From an uncultured Prochlorococcus sp. (lineage in GTDB: Bacteria > Cyanobacteriota > Cyanobacteriia > PCC-6307 > Cyanobiaceae), in NCBI GenBank assembly GCA_902628235.1, contig CACOMD010000001.1:124001-188000 (forward strand): a stretch of DNA of 64,000 nt. The letters run 5' to 3'. Within the stretch, counting starts at the first letter, position 1. The number at the start of each line of letters is the position of its first letter. Positions 18,788 to 33,854 of the stretch are shown in pieces. The notes beneath the pieces are model-generated. The model saw only the letters and a list, made by a program, of their open reading frames with translations. It was not told the origin of the DNA and made no database searches. The translations under genes and the position numbers were made by a program.

Positions 18788-20314
18788 ATGGACAAATTTG
18801 ATGTAGTTATAATTGGTAGTGGAATAGGTGGATTAAGCTGCGGTAGTTTACTTGCTTCTCGTGGGAAAAAAGTTTTAATATGTGAATGTCACTCTCAACC
18901 TGGCGGAGTAGCTCATAGCTTTACTAGGAATGGTTATAAATTTGAATCCGGACCATCTCTATGGAATGGATTAGAAAGCATCTCAAACACATCCCCGCTT
19001 GGGCAAATACTATATTTATTAGAAGAACAGATAGAAGTAAAGAAATATAAAGGTTGGAAAGTTATAGTTCCCGAAGCGGAATTTGATTTAGAAGTTGGAG
19101 ATTTATCCTTTAGAAAAAAAATACAGGAATTAAGAGGTGATGAAGCGTTAAATCAGTGGGATACTTTTATGAAAGCTGTTAAACCACTAAGCAGAATCAT
19201 TGATAAAATGCCTCTTTTAACAACTTCTCCCGAGAATTTAAATTTACAAGAAATTTTGAAACTCACAATAAAGTTTTTGCCTGAAATTAATCATGCTAAT
19301 AATCTTAGAAAAGGTTTTGGGGAAATTGCTAATAAATTCTTAACTGATCCTTTTTTAAATAATTGGGTTGATTTACTAAGTTTCTTAATAAGCGGAATGT
19401 CAATGGATGATACAAATACAGCCGCCATGGCAACTTTATTTAATGAATGGTTCAAACCTAATGCTCACTTGGAGTATCCTCTTGGTGGGAGTGAAAGTGT
19501 TGTAAATGCATTAGTAAGAGGATTCAAGAAAAATGGCGGGAAATTACTTTTATCATCAAAAGTTAAAAATATTAATTTCACTAATAATTTTGCTACCGGA
19601 GTGACCTTAGAGAATAATGCAACAATTAACTCCGAATTCATAGTGGCCAATTGCGATATTTGGAATAAACATTCTCTTATACCAAGTCCTCTTATTAGAA
19701 AATTCAAAGATAAAGAATTTAATGTAGAAAAATGCAAATCATTCCTTCATATACACTTAGGTTTCGATGCAAGTAACCTTAAAGATCTTCCCATACATAC
19801 AATATGGGTTGATGATTGGGAAAGAGGTATAACAGCAGAGAGAAATATCGCTGTTTTTTCTATTCCCTCTGTACTTGATCCAAGTATGTCACCAAAGGGG
19901 AAACATGTACTACATGGGTATACACCGGCTAATGAACCCTGGGAAATTTGGGAAAATCTTAAACCTAATACAAAAAAATATAACGATCTAAAAGAAAAGA
20001 GATGTGAAGTATTTATGAAACCATTAAGAAAAATTATTCCAGATATTGACAGGAGGATTGAACTAAAAATGCTAGGAACTCCAGTTACACATCAAAGATT
20101 TACAAACACCCATTCTGGAAGCTATGGTCCAGCAATTTCAGCCAAAAAAAGTTTGTTTCCAGGTTATAAGACTCCTTTTAAGAATGTATTTGCTTGTGGT
20201 GCTAGCACTTTCCCTGGAATAGGCATTCCTGCAGTAGCTGCAAGTGGCGCGTATACGGCTGAAGCAATCTTAGGTAAAAAAGAATTTAAAGAGATTATTA
20301 GCAAACTTAATTAA
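18788..20314 (+). CDS. FAD-dependent carotenoid isomerase/phytoene dehydrogenase-like oxidoreductase (CRTISO-like)
   Basis: VVIIGSGIGGLSCGSLLASRG, PGGVAHSF, C-terminal FACGASTFPGIGIPAVAASGAYTAEAIL. Confidence 0.8.
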   Translation: MDKFDVVIIGSGIGGLSCGSLLASRGKKVLICECHSQPGGVAHSFTRNGYKFESGPSLWNGLESISNTSPLGQILYLLEEQIEVKKYKGWKVIVPEAEFDLEVGDLSFRKKIQELRGDEALNQWDTFMKAVKPLSRIIDKMPLLTTSPENLNLQEILKLTIKFLPEINHANNLRKGFGEIANKFLTDPFLNNWVDLLSFLISGMSMDDTNTAAMATLFNEWFKPNAHLEYPLGGSESVVNALVRGFKKNGGKLLLSSKVKNINFTNNFATGVTLENNATINSEFIVANCDIWNKHSLIPSPLIRKFKDKEFNVEKCKSFLHIHLGFDASNLKDLPIHTIWVDDWERGITAERNIAVFSIPSVLDPSMSPKGKHVLHGYTPANEPWEIWENLKPNTKKYNDLKEKRCEVFMKPLRKIIPDIDRRIELKMLGTPVTHQRFTNTHSGSYGPAISAKKSLFPGYKTPFKNVFACGASTFPGIGIPAVAASGAYTAEAILGKKEFKEIISKLN

Positions 20315-20409
20315 ATATATTTTTAACTTTATTCTTGCTTCAAATTATTTAGTTGGTTAAGAAATAAAAAAATTGATATGCAAACCTAGCTAGAGATGAT
20401 AATGTTTAA

Positions 20410-20643
20410 ATGATCATTAATTTAACTAATAGGTCTTATATGTTTTTCTTATCAATTCCACAGGCTTGGCATTTAGTAGGCACTTGGTCTGAACAGGTTC
20501 CGAGTGAATCAAGCCTTATTGGAATGGGCGAAGTGGAATTGATGATGACTCTTCATTCAATATTTGTACCAATATTATTAGTAATTGGAGCATATTTTTT
20601 TATCACCCTATCAAGAGAAGAGAGAAGAAAGGCAAAAAGCTAA
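20410..20643 (+). CDS. Hypothetical membrane protein
   Basis: 77-aa ORF; true start may be MFFLSIPQAWH... Confidence 0.6.
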   Translation: MIINLTNRSYMFFLSIPQAWHLVGTWSEQVPSESSLIGMGEVELMMTLHSIFVPILLVIGAYFFITLSREERRKAKS

Positions 20644-20646
20644 ATA

Positions 20647-20973
20647 CTACTTAGCAGAACTTCTTCTAACCACCTTCCGACCACTAGAAGAGTCTAAAGA
20701 AATATTTTCATCGTTTTTAGTGTTTTGACGACCATTATTATCTAATTGATCCATTTCGGAGCAAATACCTACAACCATAGCAGCTTCTACATGATCAGGA
20801 AGATCACCGATAGTAATTAGAGCTTTCAAAACTAATTGGAGTCTTGTGTCTTTATCTAATTCAGGTCTAAGCTTTTTAACTGTACTCCAAAGCTCTTTAG
20901 TTACTTCTTTAAGAAGTTCACGATCTACTGACAAATTTACATCCTTTATTACTAATTTAAATTTAACAAACAA
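20647..20973 (-). CDS. Hypothetical protein
   Basis: 108-aa ORF. Confidence 0.6.
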   Translation of the reverse strand: MFVKFKLVIKDVNLSVDRELLKEVTKELWSTVKKLRPELDKDTRLQLVLKALITIGDLPDHVEAAMVVGICSEMDQLDNNGRQNTKNDENISLDSSSGRKVVRRSSAK

Positions 20974-21028
20974 TTGGGTTTATTATTATGCTTAAAACAT
21001 AATTCAGTATCAGATTGAAATTTATTAA

Positions 21029-21265
21029 TTAAGCAAAAGAAAGTTGAATTAATTTAGTTTTTTTAATTTCATTTCTAACAGAATTCTTAACATCATATTT
21101 TTTTAAATTTTTATAGTAATACTTTTGCAAATTACATTTGCTTTTTTTATTAAATTTTTTGCGACTATTTATAAGAGAGTCCCACTCTTTTGCGTTAAAT
21201 ACAGCATAGGGAGAAGAAGGCAAGATTTTCATTTCATTGAGCCACGTATCCATATAATAGTACAA
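21029..21265 (-). CDS. Hypothetical protein
   Basis: 78-aa ORF. Confidence 0.45.
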   Translation of the reverse strand: MYYYMDTWLNEMKILPSSPYAVFNAKEWDSLINSRKKFNKKSKCNLQKYYYKNLKKYDVKNSVRNEIKKTKLIQLSFA

Positions 21266-21853
21266 ATTTACTATTAAGCAAGTTTTATTTGCACAAGTAT
21301 ATAAATATAATTAAACCTAGGTTTTATATTTAAAAATTTAAATCTACTAAATTATAATTACATATTTTTTCAAATATTTTCATTTATCAATTAAGACTTA
21401 ATACGATAGTTGAAGTTTAAAAAACGATTCACTAAGATACTAAGTTTATGTAAAAATATTTCTTCTATTTGGATCTTCTTAAAAAGGACGATAAGTCTAA
21501 GAAGACATGGTGATAAAAAATCAATTGAGCATTAAGGGTCTATTAAATAAATAGCAATTAGTGCTTTAGAACTTGAAAATTAGTTTAATCCCAACAAGTG
21601 ATGATATTTATTAAGGGTTCAATAGCTCTCCAGAGTGGATCAAGATAGACTAAGTTAGAATTAACATATCCAAGCATTTAAATAAAACCAAATGCTAATT
21701 ATTGATATACCAAACCAAAATATAATTGGAACTACTTTAATTGGCAAAACATATTTATCTGTAAGTGTTTTCACTAAATTTTATAAATATATGTTTTACA
21801 ACTTTAAAAAAAATATCAAATCTTGAGAATAGGTTTATTTGCTCTAAAAGTTG

Positions 21854-22000
21854 CTACGAGGTAATATTTGTAAGCTCAATTTTAGATTGTTTAGAAAAAT
21901 GAATATTTTCACCTTTTTGGGATTTGTTCCAATATTCAATGAGTTCTTCTAATTCATTAATTCTTTTTTTAGCATTTTCAATTTTTTCAGTAACTTTCAT
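21854..22000 (-). CDS. 48-aa predicted coiled-coil protein
   Basis: MKVTEKIENAKKRINELEELIEYWNKSQKGENIHFSKQSKIELTNITS*. Confidence 0.4.
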   Translation of the reverse strand: MKVTEKIENAKKRINELEELIEYWNKSQKGENIHFSKQSKIELTNITS

Positions 22001-22207
22001 TTTGTAAATTTAATCTATATAAAATATGCATCAATAAAAAAATTTATCAAGTGATTAATGTTGATATATTTTAAAATTAGGTAATTTTTCTCAAAATGAT
22101 TCCTCTTTAATTTAGATTTTTGATCTTAACTTGAAAATATTTACTTTCGAAAACTCTCAAAAAATATTTTTCATCCTTCTAAATTTATTAAATAAATAAA
22201 AATTTAA

Positions 22208-22642
22208 TTAGAAATATTTATGAATATCTATAAAGAGAGTTCCTGAGATTAATAAAGAAGTAATAGAACCTATGGCAACCATAAATAAAACATAGCCATT
22301 TTGTCTGGGTAATTTAGCAACAGAATATAAAATAATAGAAGAAGAAATTAATCCAAGAATAATTATTATCTTTTCTGTTAATTCATTTAAATGAATTTCT
22401 AAATTGAAACTTTTTAAAACTGATAAAATATTGGGAACAGGAATATTTCCTGAAACATGATTTAAAAAAAAGTACAAGCTTAATAATGTAGACATTAATA
22501 TTGAAACCAATAATAAAACACTTATTGGTTTAGTTAATCTATTTATTGTTCTATTAAAGGATCTCAATAAAATTAATATAAAAATGCTCATTCCTAAGGG
22601 GAATATCGGAAGAAAAATAGAAAGGTTTATGTAATCTTCCAT
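22208..22642 (-). CDS. Hypothetical multi-pass membrane protein
   Basis: 144-aa ORF, several TM segments. Confidence 0.65.
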   Translation of the reverse strand: MEDYINLSIFLPIFPLGMSIFILILLRSFNRTINRLTKPISVLLLVSILMSTLLSLYFFLNHVSGNIPVPNILSVLKSFNLEIHLNELTEKIIIILGLISSSIILYSVAKLPRQNGYVLFMVAIGSITSLLISGTLFIDIHKYF

Positions 22643-22778
22643 AAAATTAAAAATTAGAAAATATAGTTTTATCTTAAGACCTTTAAAGAAGAGCGTCTAA
22701 AATTTTATTAATTTTGCGGATATTTTACCTATTGCCTTTTATCATTTCAGGTATCAAACTATTAATAAAAGAAAAATT

Positions 22779-22880
22779 ATGTTAACTGTTTCTGAAATCA
22801 TTCTCGCCAGCAGTGTTTTTCTTCTAATAATTTACTTTGAAGTTCGTCTTCTTTATACAAAATCCAAAACGGCTAAATAA
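22779..22880 (+). CDS. 33-aa single-TM protein
   Basis: MLTVSEIILASSVFLLIIYFEVRLLYTKSKTAK*. Confidence 0.45.
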   Translation: MLTVSEIILASSVFLLIIYFEVRLLYTKSKTAK

Positions 22881-22992
22881 TGCAAAAGAGGTAACTCGAT
22901 CTAACTATAAATTAAAGAATATTTAATAATCTCATAGAACCAAAAACTAATTTAATGTGAGAGAATAAACACAATAATATCAATTCGATATC

Positions 22993-23139
22993 ATGAGCCA
23001 ATCATCAGAAGAAAGTCTCAAAGAATCAACTCATTTAAAACAGCAGACACAATCTAATCAAACTTCTTCTTCAGAAGCTATTATAAGCGCCTCTGAAATC
23101 GAAAAATTATATTTAAGAATCAAAGAAGATTGGTTATAA
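22993..23139 (+). CDS. 48-aa Ser/Gln-rich protein
   Basis: MSQSSEESLKESTHLKQQTQSNQTSSSEAIISASEIEKLYLRIKEDWL*. Confidence 0.5.
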   Translation: MSQSSEESLKESTHLKQQTQSNQTSSSEAIISASEIEKLYLRIKEDWL

Positions 23140-23274
23140 ATATTCCTTGACAGTAATTGACAATAAATAGCCTAAATCATATATGAGACTTTTAGTTTAC
23201 TAAAATAATTTACAAACAGGTAGCAACACTATTTACACCCTATTAGTATATATGTACTAATTCAAATTTATGCT

Positions 23275-23505
23275 TTGGATCGTCAGTTAAGTCCAGATTT
23301 TCTCTCCGTAAAATCAGGGGATTATATTGCAATAAAAGCTGAGGAGAATAAAAGTCATTGGTTTGGCCAAGTTATTAATTGCATAGGAGGAGCAAGAGAT
23401 CCAAATGCCTGGACTTTGTTTCAGGTAATGAATATTGATAGCGGAGAAATCATGATAATAAATGCAGATACAGTTGAAATGATTCTTAAAACATCTAATT
23501 TATGA
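23275..23505 (+). CDS. Hypothetical protein, resembles DUF3104
   Basis: LSVKSGDYIAIKAEENKSHWFGQVINCIGGARDPNAWTLFQVMNIDSGEI. Confidence 0.65.
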   Translation: MDRQLSPDFLSVKSGDYIAIKAEENKSHWFGQVINCIGGARDPNAWTLFQVMNIDSGEIMIINADTVEMILKTSNL

Positions 23506-23542
23506 ATAATTTTTCTAAACTAGAAAATAAAAGATAAATAAA

Positions 23543-24466
23543 TCAACCTAGTTCTAAACAAGCAAGCCCATATACCTGATTCATTGGAGTTAATGGCTGG
23601 ATACCTTTGTACATTCTAAAAGTTTTTGACATTTCATGGAAACCTAAATTAGAAAGCAGATAATTAGAGTAAGGATTTAACACTGAACAATCCAACAGTA
23701 TCTCATCATCTAAATCTCCGACTAATTCTCTAATAAGCAATTCTGCGAAAGGCGGAGTATCTGCCAACAAAGGACCTATTCTCCATCCCTTTTTATCATC
23801 TACTAAGATGCATGGTCTTATCCTACCGAAACCATGACACATACCATTCTTATCAACAATAGCCTTTACCATGCCAAAAGAATTCTTAAGCCAGTGATTA
23901 AGGAAATGAGGTCTAGGGCTTGGTTCTCTTTGTGAGTCATAAAGAATAACAGCTTCAGATGATATTTGATCCCCAGGGACAACTCTAAATTCCGAATGAG
24001 AATCATTATAAAAATTAGATTTAGGCAAATTTTTATTTCCGTATAACTTCCATCTATTAGTTACTGATGACTCCTTAAATCCCCATTTTTGATAATCATG
24101 AATTCTTACAGGAGCAGCTTCTAAACCAATACAATCAATATCTTTTAAATAATTTAATCCATGCTGCCACAACTTTACTCCATACCCTTTATTTCTATAT
24201 TCCTTTTTAACAATAAATAAACCGAGGAATCCATAAGAAGAATTATATTTAATGCAAGCGATGCTTCCTATTGGAATATTGTTTAAACAACCAACCCATA
24301 CTCCTTGCTTATCAGTATTTTTATAAATAGAAATATCATCTATACCAGGAGCAAAACCCTCTGATTTGGCCCAATCAGTAACTTGTTCAAGATCATCATT
24401 AGATATAGTTCTAATAGTAAAATTTTCATCCATATATATAACTTTAGCTAATTTAAAAAGAAACAT
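23543..24466 (-). CDS. GNAT-family N-acetyltransferase (two GNAT-like domains)
   Basis: FIVKKEYRNKGYGVKLWQHGL; YSNYLLSNLGFHEMSKTFRMYKG. Confidence 0.8.
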   Translation of the reverse strand: MFLFKLAKVIYMDENFTIRTISNDDLEQVTDWAKSEGFAPGIDDISIYKNTDKQGVWVGCLNNIPIGSIACIKYNSSYGFLGLFIVKKEYRNKGYGVKLWQHGLNYLKDIDCIGLEAAPVRIHDYQKWGFKESSVTNRWKLYGNKNLPKSNFYNDSHSEFRVVPGDQISSEAVILYDSQREPSPRPHFLNHWLKNSFGMVKAIVDKNGMCHGFGRIRPCILVDDKKGWRIGPLLADTPPFAELLIRELVGDLDDEILLDCSVLNPYSNYLLSNLGFHEMSKTFRMYKGIQPLTPMNQVYGLACLELG

Positions 24467-24740
24467 TATAAATATTTAATAAATTCTTAGAAAGATAATA
24501 GTTAATAAAGTAATAAAGTATATTAGTTATCCAATTAGCATAAAATTAACATTTTATAATGATATTAATTATTTATTATCTATGTTAAAAAGAGGTTTAT
24601 TTCTAAAATAATGATACATTAAGAAGTTAATATATAACTATATTTAAAGATAAAATTAAATAATATAAATTCAATAAATAATTTTTATTTATTTTTACAA
24701 GTTATCTGATATATTAATCAATATAAAAATTCTTATAAGG

Positions 24741-26132
24741 ATGAAATATAATAAAGAAAATTTTAATTTAAAAATTAATCTATTAAAACAAAAAGTAAAT
24801 TCAGGAGAAACAGAGAAATATAATTGGAGAATAGAACAACTTAATAAAATCGATAATCTTCTCGATAAGTATAAATTTGAGATAATAAATGCTCTTAACT
24901 TAGATTTAGGTAAGTCAAAGATTGAAGCTCTCGCAGAAATTCTTTTAGTTAAAGAGGAAATTTCACTAGTAAAAAGGAAACTCAAATCCTGGATGAGACC
25001 CAAAATAGTTAATGCACCAATATATTTATTACCCTTATCTTCAAAAGTTATATTTGAACCTATCGGATGTGTTTTAATTTTAGGTCCATATAATTATCCA
25101 CTTTTATATATTCTTAAACCTTTGGTGAATATTTTTTCAGCTGGTAATACTGCGGTTATAAAACCATCAGAAAAATGTCCAAACACATCAAATTTATTAA
25201 TTAAATTGACAGATAAATATTTTTTGCATGATACTTTGATTGCATACGAAGGAGATTATAAAGAAGCTGAAAAGCTTACCTCAGAAAATTTTGATCATAT
25301 CTTTTTTACTGGAAGCAGTAAAACAGGAAAATTAATTATGAAAATTGCTGCTAAGAATCTTACTCCTGTAACACTAGAATTAAGCGGAACAAATCCAGTT
25401 GTGATTTTAAAAAATACAAACCTCGCGATAGCTGCAAAGAGAATAATTTGGGGCAAATTCTTCAATTCTGGCCAATCTTGTATGGCTCCGAATCATATAT
25501 TTATAGAAAAAACTATCGAAGAAAAATTTATAAAAGAATTAAAAAAATCAATTGAAGAATTTTATGGGAAGAATCCAATTAAATCAGAAAATTTATCAAG
25601 ATTAGAAGAAAAACAATTTTTTAGAACTTTAGAGATATTAAAAAAGAATAAATATAAAAAACAAATTCTATGTGGAGGAAATTTTGATAAAAAGCTTTTA
25701 AAAATATCACCTACACTTTTAAAGATAAATAATGAAAAAGATTTCCTTATTAAAAATGAGCTATTCAGTCCTTTACTACCATTAATAGCAATAGATAACT
25801 ATCAAGATGCATTTTGCAAAATAAATAAAAATGCAAAGCCCTTAGCTATTTATATTTTTGGAGGAAATAATAAGATCCATCAAATTTTATCTCAAACTAC
25901 TAGTTCAGGATCAATATGCATAAATGATGTAATGCTTCCTGTATTAATTCCAAACTTACCATTTGGAGGAGTTGGAAAAAGTGGAATGGGAAAATTTCAT
26001 GGTCATGAGGGTTTTAAAAATTTTTCAAATCAAAAATCCATAACACGTAAAGATTATTTTCTAGATATAAATCTTAGATATCCTCCATATACAAAAGTTC
26101 TTAAATTCTTAAAAATCTTTCTTAAGATTTAA
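24741..26132 (+). CDS. Aldehyde dehydrogenase (class 3/fatty aldehyde type)
   Basis: GNTAVIKPSEKCPNTS, FFTGSSKTGKLIM, LELSGTNPVVI, FNSGQSCMAPNH. Confidence 0.9.
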   Translation: MKYNKENFNLKINLLKQKVNSGETEKYNWRIEQLNKIDNLLDKYKFEIINALNLDLGKSKIEALAEILLVKEEISLVKRKLKSWMRPKIVNAPIYLLPLSSKVIFEPIGCVLILGPYNYPLLYILKPLVNIFSAGNTAVIKPSEKCPNTSNLLIKLTDKYFLHDTLIAYEGDYKEAEKLTSENFDHIFFTGSSKTGKLIMKIAAKNLTPVTLELSGTNPVVILKNTNLAIAAKRIIWGKFFNSGQSCMAPNHIFIEKTIEEKFIKELKKSIEEFYGKNPIKSENLSRLEEKQFFRTLEILKKNKYKKQILCGGNFDKKLLKISPTLLKINNEKDFLIKNELFSPLLPLIAIDNYQDAFCKINKNAKPLAIYIFGGNNKIHQILSQTTSSGSICINDVMLPVLIPNLPFGGVGKSGMGKFHGHEGFKNFSNQKSITRKDYFLDINLRYPPYTKVLKFLKIFLKI

Positions 26133-26203
26133 TTCATTAAATTGTTTAATACTACATATTCAATCAATTAATAAATAATATCAATGCATAAGTTAGAAAC
26201 TTT

Positions 26204-26959
26204 ATGAGATTAAAAAAATTTGCATTTATGCTATTAATAACTTTTTATAACCACTCCTTACTAAGCGAGGAAAATAATAGATCAAAAAATTTTTATCATG
26301 AAAATGACATTCAAAGCACATTGAAGAACAAAAATTTTAGTGAAATAATCATACATGTAGTCAAAAAAGGAGATACTCTATCAAGCATCTCTAAAAAATA
26401 CTCAATAAAAAAAGAATCAATTATTAAAGTAAATAAATTAATTGACGAAAACTATATATTTATTGGACAAAATTTAAAAATAGTAGAAAATTTAATTCCA
26501 GTAAACAACAATAATACCTATTATCATGAAATTAAAAAAGGGGAAAATTTAACTGAAATTGCAAATAAATACAATTTATCATTAAGTAAATTGGTAGAGA
26601 TTAATGGCATAGAGAATCAAAATATATTGAAGGTTGGAACAAAACTAAAATTAAAAGATGAAATTTCTACAAACAAAAATTCTCCGATAAATAAACAATC
26701 AGATCTAATTGAACTAGATAAAATAATAAAAAATAAATACGGCCCTCTAGTAATAGAATTCGACAAAACAAATATTGAAAAAAGAAAAAATTTTTTAAAG
26801 GCAACTCATAAAAATGGAAAGAAATTTATACTTCACTTAAATTGTGAGAAAAAAGAAATTAATTTAAGAGGTATTGGAAGAAAATGGAAAGGTTGGATGC
26901 CTGCTAGAGAAGAATTTGAAGATGAATTATTAAATGATTTTTGTAGAGGATTTGATTAA
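26204..26959 (+). CDS. LysM-domain protein (two LysM repeats)
   Basis: VVKKGDTLSSISKKYSI...NLKIV and EIKKGENLTEIANKYNLSL...LKLK, N-terminal signal. Confidence 0.85.
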   Translation: MRLKKFAFMLLITFYNHSLLSEENNRSKNFYHENDIQSTLKNKNFSEIIIHVVKKGDTLSSISKKYSIKKESIIKVNKLIDENYIFIGQNLKIVENLIPVNNNNTYYHEIKKGENLTEIANKYNLSLSKLVEINGIENQNILKVGTKLKLKDEISTNKNSPINKQSDLIELDKIIKNKYGPLVIEFDKTNIEKRKNFLKATHKNGKKFILHLNCEKKEINLRGIGRKWKGWMPAREEFEDELLNDFCRGFD

Positions 26960-27029
26960 TATGTGTAAATTACTCTCATAGAATTATATTTCTATCAGTT
27001 ATTGTTGTTATATATATCGTAAAAACAAA

Positions 27030-27239
27030 ATGGAAATTAAAAGAGGAGATATTGTTCGAATCAAAAGACGTGAATCTTATTGGTACAACGAGCAAGGAAA
27101 AGTTGCATCTATAGATAAATCAGGTACAAAGTATAATGTAACTGTCAAATTCGAAAAAACTAATTTTTATGGAATTAGCGGAACAGATGGAGGAAATACT
27201 ACTGCTAATTATGCAGAAAGTGAATTAGAACTTTATTAA
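27030..27239 (+). CDS. psaE: Photosystem I subunit PsaE
   Basis: [29 protein letters not shown]. Confidence 0.95.
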   Translation: MEIKRGDIVRIKRRESYWYNEQGKVASIDKSGTKYNVTVKFEKTNFYGISGTDGGNTTANYAESELELY

Positions 27240-27243
27240 GAGT

Positions 27244-28122
27244 TTGCCAGAACTACCTGAAGTTGAAACCGTCAGAAGAGGTTTAGAAAAAAAACTTAAA
27301 AATTTTATTATTCAAGATATTGAAATTTTAAGATCTTCAACTATAGCTTTTCCAAAAGATAACATAGAGTTCATTCAAGGAGTAAATAACTCAAAAGTTT
27401 GTAAATGGAAAAGAAGAGGTAAATATCTAATTGCAAATTTAGAAAAATATTCAGACTCTTCTAAAAAGGATATCAATACTTCTTTTAAAGATAACGGTTA
27501 TTTAATTATTCATCTAAGAATGACAGGGTATTTTAATTGGCTTAAAATTAAAAAACCTCCTTGTAAACATACAAGAGTAAGATTCTTTGACAAGAATAAT
27601 AATGAACTACGATTTGTAGATGTTAGGAGTTTTGGGCAAATATGGTGGATAAAAGAAGGATTAAATCCAAAAAAAATTATTAATGGTCTTGGTTCTCTTG
27701 GACCAGAGCCTCTCGAAAAAAATTTCAATTTAAATTACTTAAACAAGGAATTTTCTAAACGTACTAAATCTGTAAAATCTGTTTTATTAGATCAAAAGAT
27801 AATTGCTGGAATAGGAAATATCTATGCAGATGAAAGCCTATATGAGGCAGGAATATCCCCCTTTAGAGAAGCTAGAACAATTAATAATGAGGAGTTAATA
27901 AGATTGAAAGATTCAATTATTAAAGTTTTAAAAAAAAGCATTGGTTCAGGCGGAACAACTTTCAGTGACTTCAGAAATATAGAGGGTACTAATGGGGATT
28001 ATTCTATGCAAGCAAATGTTTATAGAAGAGCTGGCGAAAAATGTAAAAAATGTAATAATTTAATTCAAAGAAAAAAGCTGTCAGGAAGAGGGACACATTG
28101 GTGTGATTTTTGTCAGAAATAA
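27244..28122 (+). CDS. mutM: Formamidopyrimidine-DNA glycosylase (TTG start)
   Basis: [23 protein letters not shown]-terminal zinc finger [25 protein letters not shown]. Confidence 0.95.
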   Translation: MPELPEVETVRRGLEKKLKNFIIQDIEILRSSTIAFPKDNIEFIQGVNNSKVCKWKRRGKYLIANLEKYSDSSKKDINTSFKDNGYLIIHLRMTGYFNWLKIKKPPCKHTRVRFFDKNNNELRFVDVRSFGQIWWIKEGLNPKKIINGLGSLGPEPLEKNFNLNYLNKEFSKRTKSVKSVLLDQKIIAGIGNIYADESLYEAGISPFREARTINNEELIRLKDSIIKVLKKSIGSGGTTFSDFRNIEGTNGDYSMQANVYRRAGEKCKKCNNLIQRKKLSGRGTHWCDFCQK

Positions 28123-28126
28123 AAAA

Positions 28127-28160
28127 AGGGCATACGTAAAATGTATACCCTTTTAGAATT
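28127..28160. terminator. Hairpin between convergent mutM and 5S rRNA
   Basis: GGGcATAC..GTATaCCC flanked by A and T runs on both sides. Confidence 0.6.
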
Positions 28161-28165
28161 TTTTA

Positions 28166-28282
28166 CCTGGCATTGAGCTATTTTCTCAAGGGGCTACCCC
28201 CTAAATATTTTCGCCGCTTATGCGTTTCACAACCGAGTTCGAGATGGATCGGAGTGGTTCCACATCGCCATGAACACCAGGA
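28166..28282 (-). rRNA. rrf: 5S ribosomal RNA
   Basis: Position downstream of 23S; complementary CCTGG ends; conserved '..acaaccgagttcgagatgg' segment. Confidence 0.9.
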
Positions 28283-28341
28283 TAGGATGAACCTTGAGAA
28301 CTGCATAGATTTTTATAATTCAATTCAATAAAAAGAGTTTA

Positions 28342-31220
<2,879 letters not shown>

Positions 31221-31479
31221 AACTTCATTAAATTGAAGCATCAGCTCAATAGAATTGTTATTAATGCATAAGCACCAATAATAAATCTGCATCTATAAAA
31301 GATGCTTATTGTCTTGAAAAAATCTATGCAGTTGTCAAGGTTCTCTGAAAACAAAGAATAAAAAATTCTTTGAGTCCAGCATCTTATTAATTAATAAATT
31401 AATTAAATAATAGGAAGCTAGATTCACTCAGAGTAAGTCAATCCCATATATTCCTTCTAATTGGAGAGGTGGTTTTCAG

Positions 31480-31552
31480 TGGAGGTAAGCGGACTCGAAC
31501 CGCTGACATCCTGCTTGCAAAGCAGGCGCTCTACCAACTGAGCTATACCCCC
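31480..31552 (-). tRNA. tRNA-Ala(TGC)
   Basis: Reverse strand GGGGGTATAGCTCAGTTGGTAGAGCGCCTGCTTTGCAAGCAGG...; cloverleaf, anticodon TGC. Confidence 0.95.
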
Positions 31553-31563
31553 AATATAGAGTA

Positions 31564-31637
<74 letters not shown>

Positions 31638-31756
31638 AGGAAATATGGGTGACCTAGAAAAAACTTAGAAACTGAAATTTTCAATATATGAAAATCTGAG
31701 ATACCGATCGACCTAAGGTGACAAAATTTATATCAAAACATTTTGTTGTCTCCCTG

Positions 31757-33239
<1,483 letters not shown>

Positions 33240-33854
33240 GTGTCACAAATCCTATTGCAGGTTATCTACTCAATTTGCTTTGCTTTGACTAAATACGTAA
33301 GTGAAATTACTAGATTTAGCTTCAGCTTCCTTAAATGATTTAAGGTTTCAAGAGTGCATTAGTGCGTTAGCAAAAATGACTTTCCAGATCTCAGATCCGT
33401 TGGCCTAGAAAAGTGACTATAAATTTAAGTCAGCGATTCAAGACATTTATATATATTTGACGGGACCTCACACCTTTATTGCAAATACATCTCAATTGGA
33501 TTGAAATAAAATCCAACCAATATCGACGCAATAAAAGCATCAGTTCCTAAGTTTTTAAGTTTTCTAGGTGCAGTGTTTAATTAAAGAAACTAATTAAACA
33601 AAATGAGGGAAATCCCTCTCCTGGATGAAAATTTAGAATAAATCAAAATTTTCAAACATCTCAACGTTTTTTCTAAAAATAACTTCTAGATCAAATTATG
33701 AGTTGTGCAAAAAAATTAATTTCTGCCCAGAAGAAAATATTAGACCATTAATCTATGTTTGTGCAACCATTTAATAAATATTTTTTATTAAATTTTTTGA
33801 ACTGCTCATTTTTGATTAACGAACTAGGCTGTAAATAGTAGGAATTCCAGCAAA

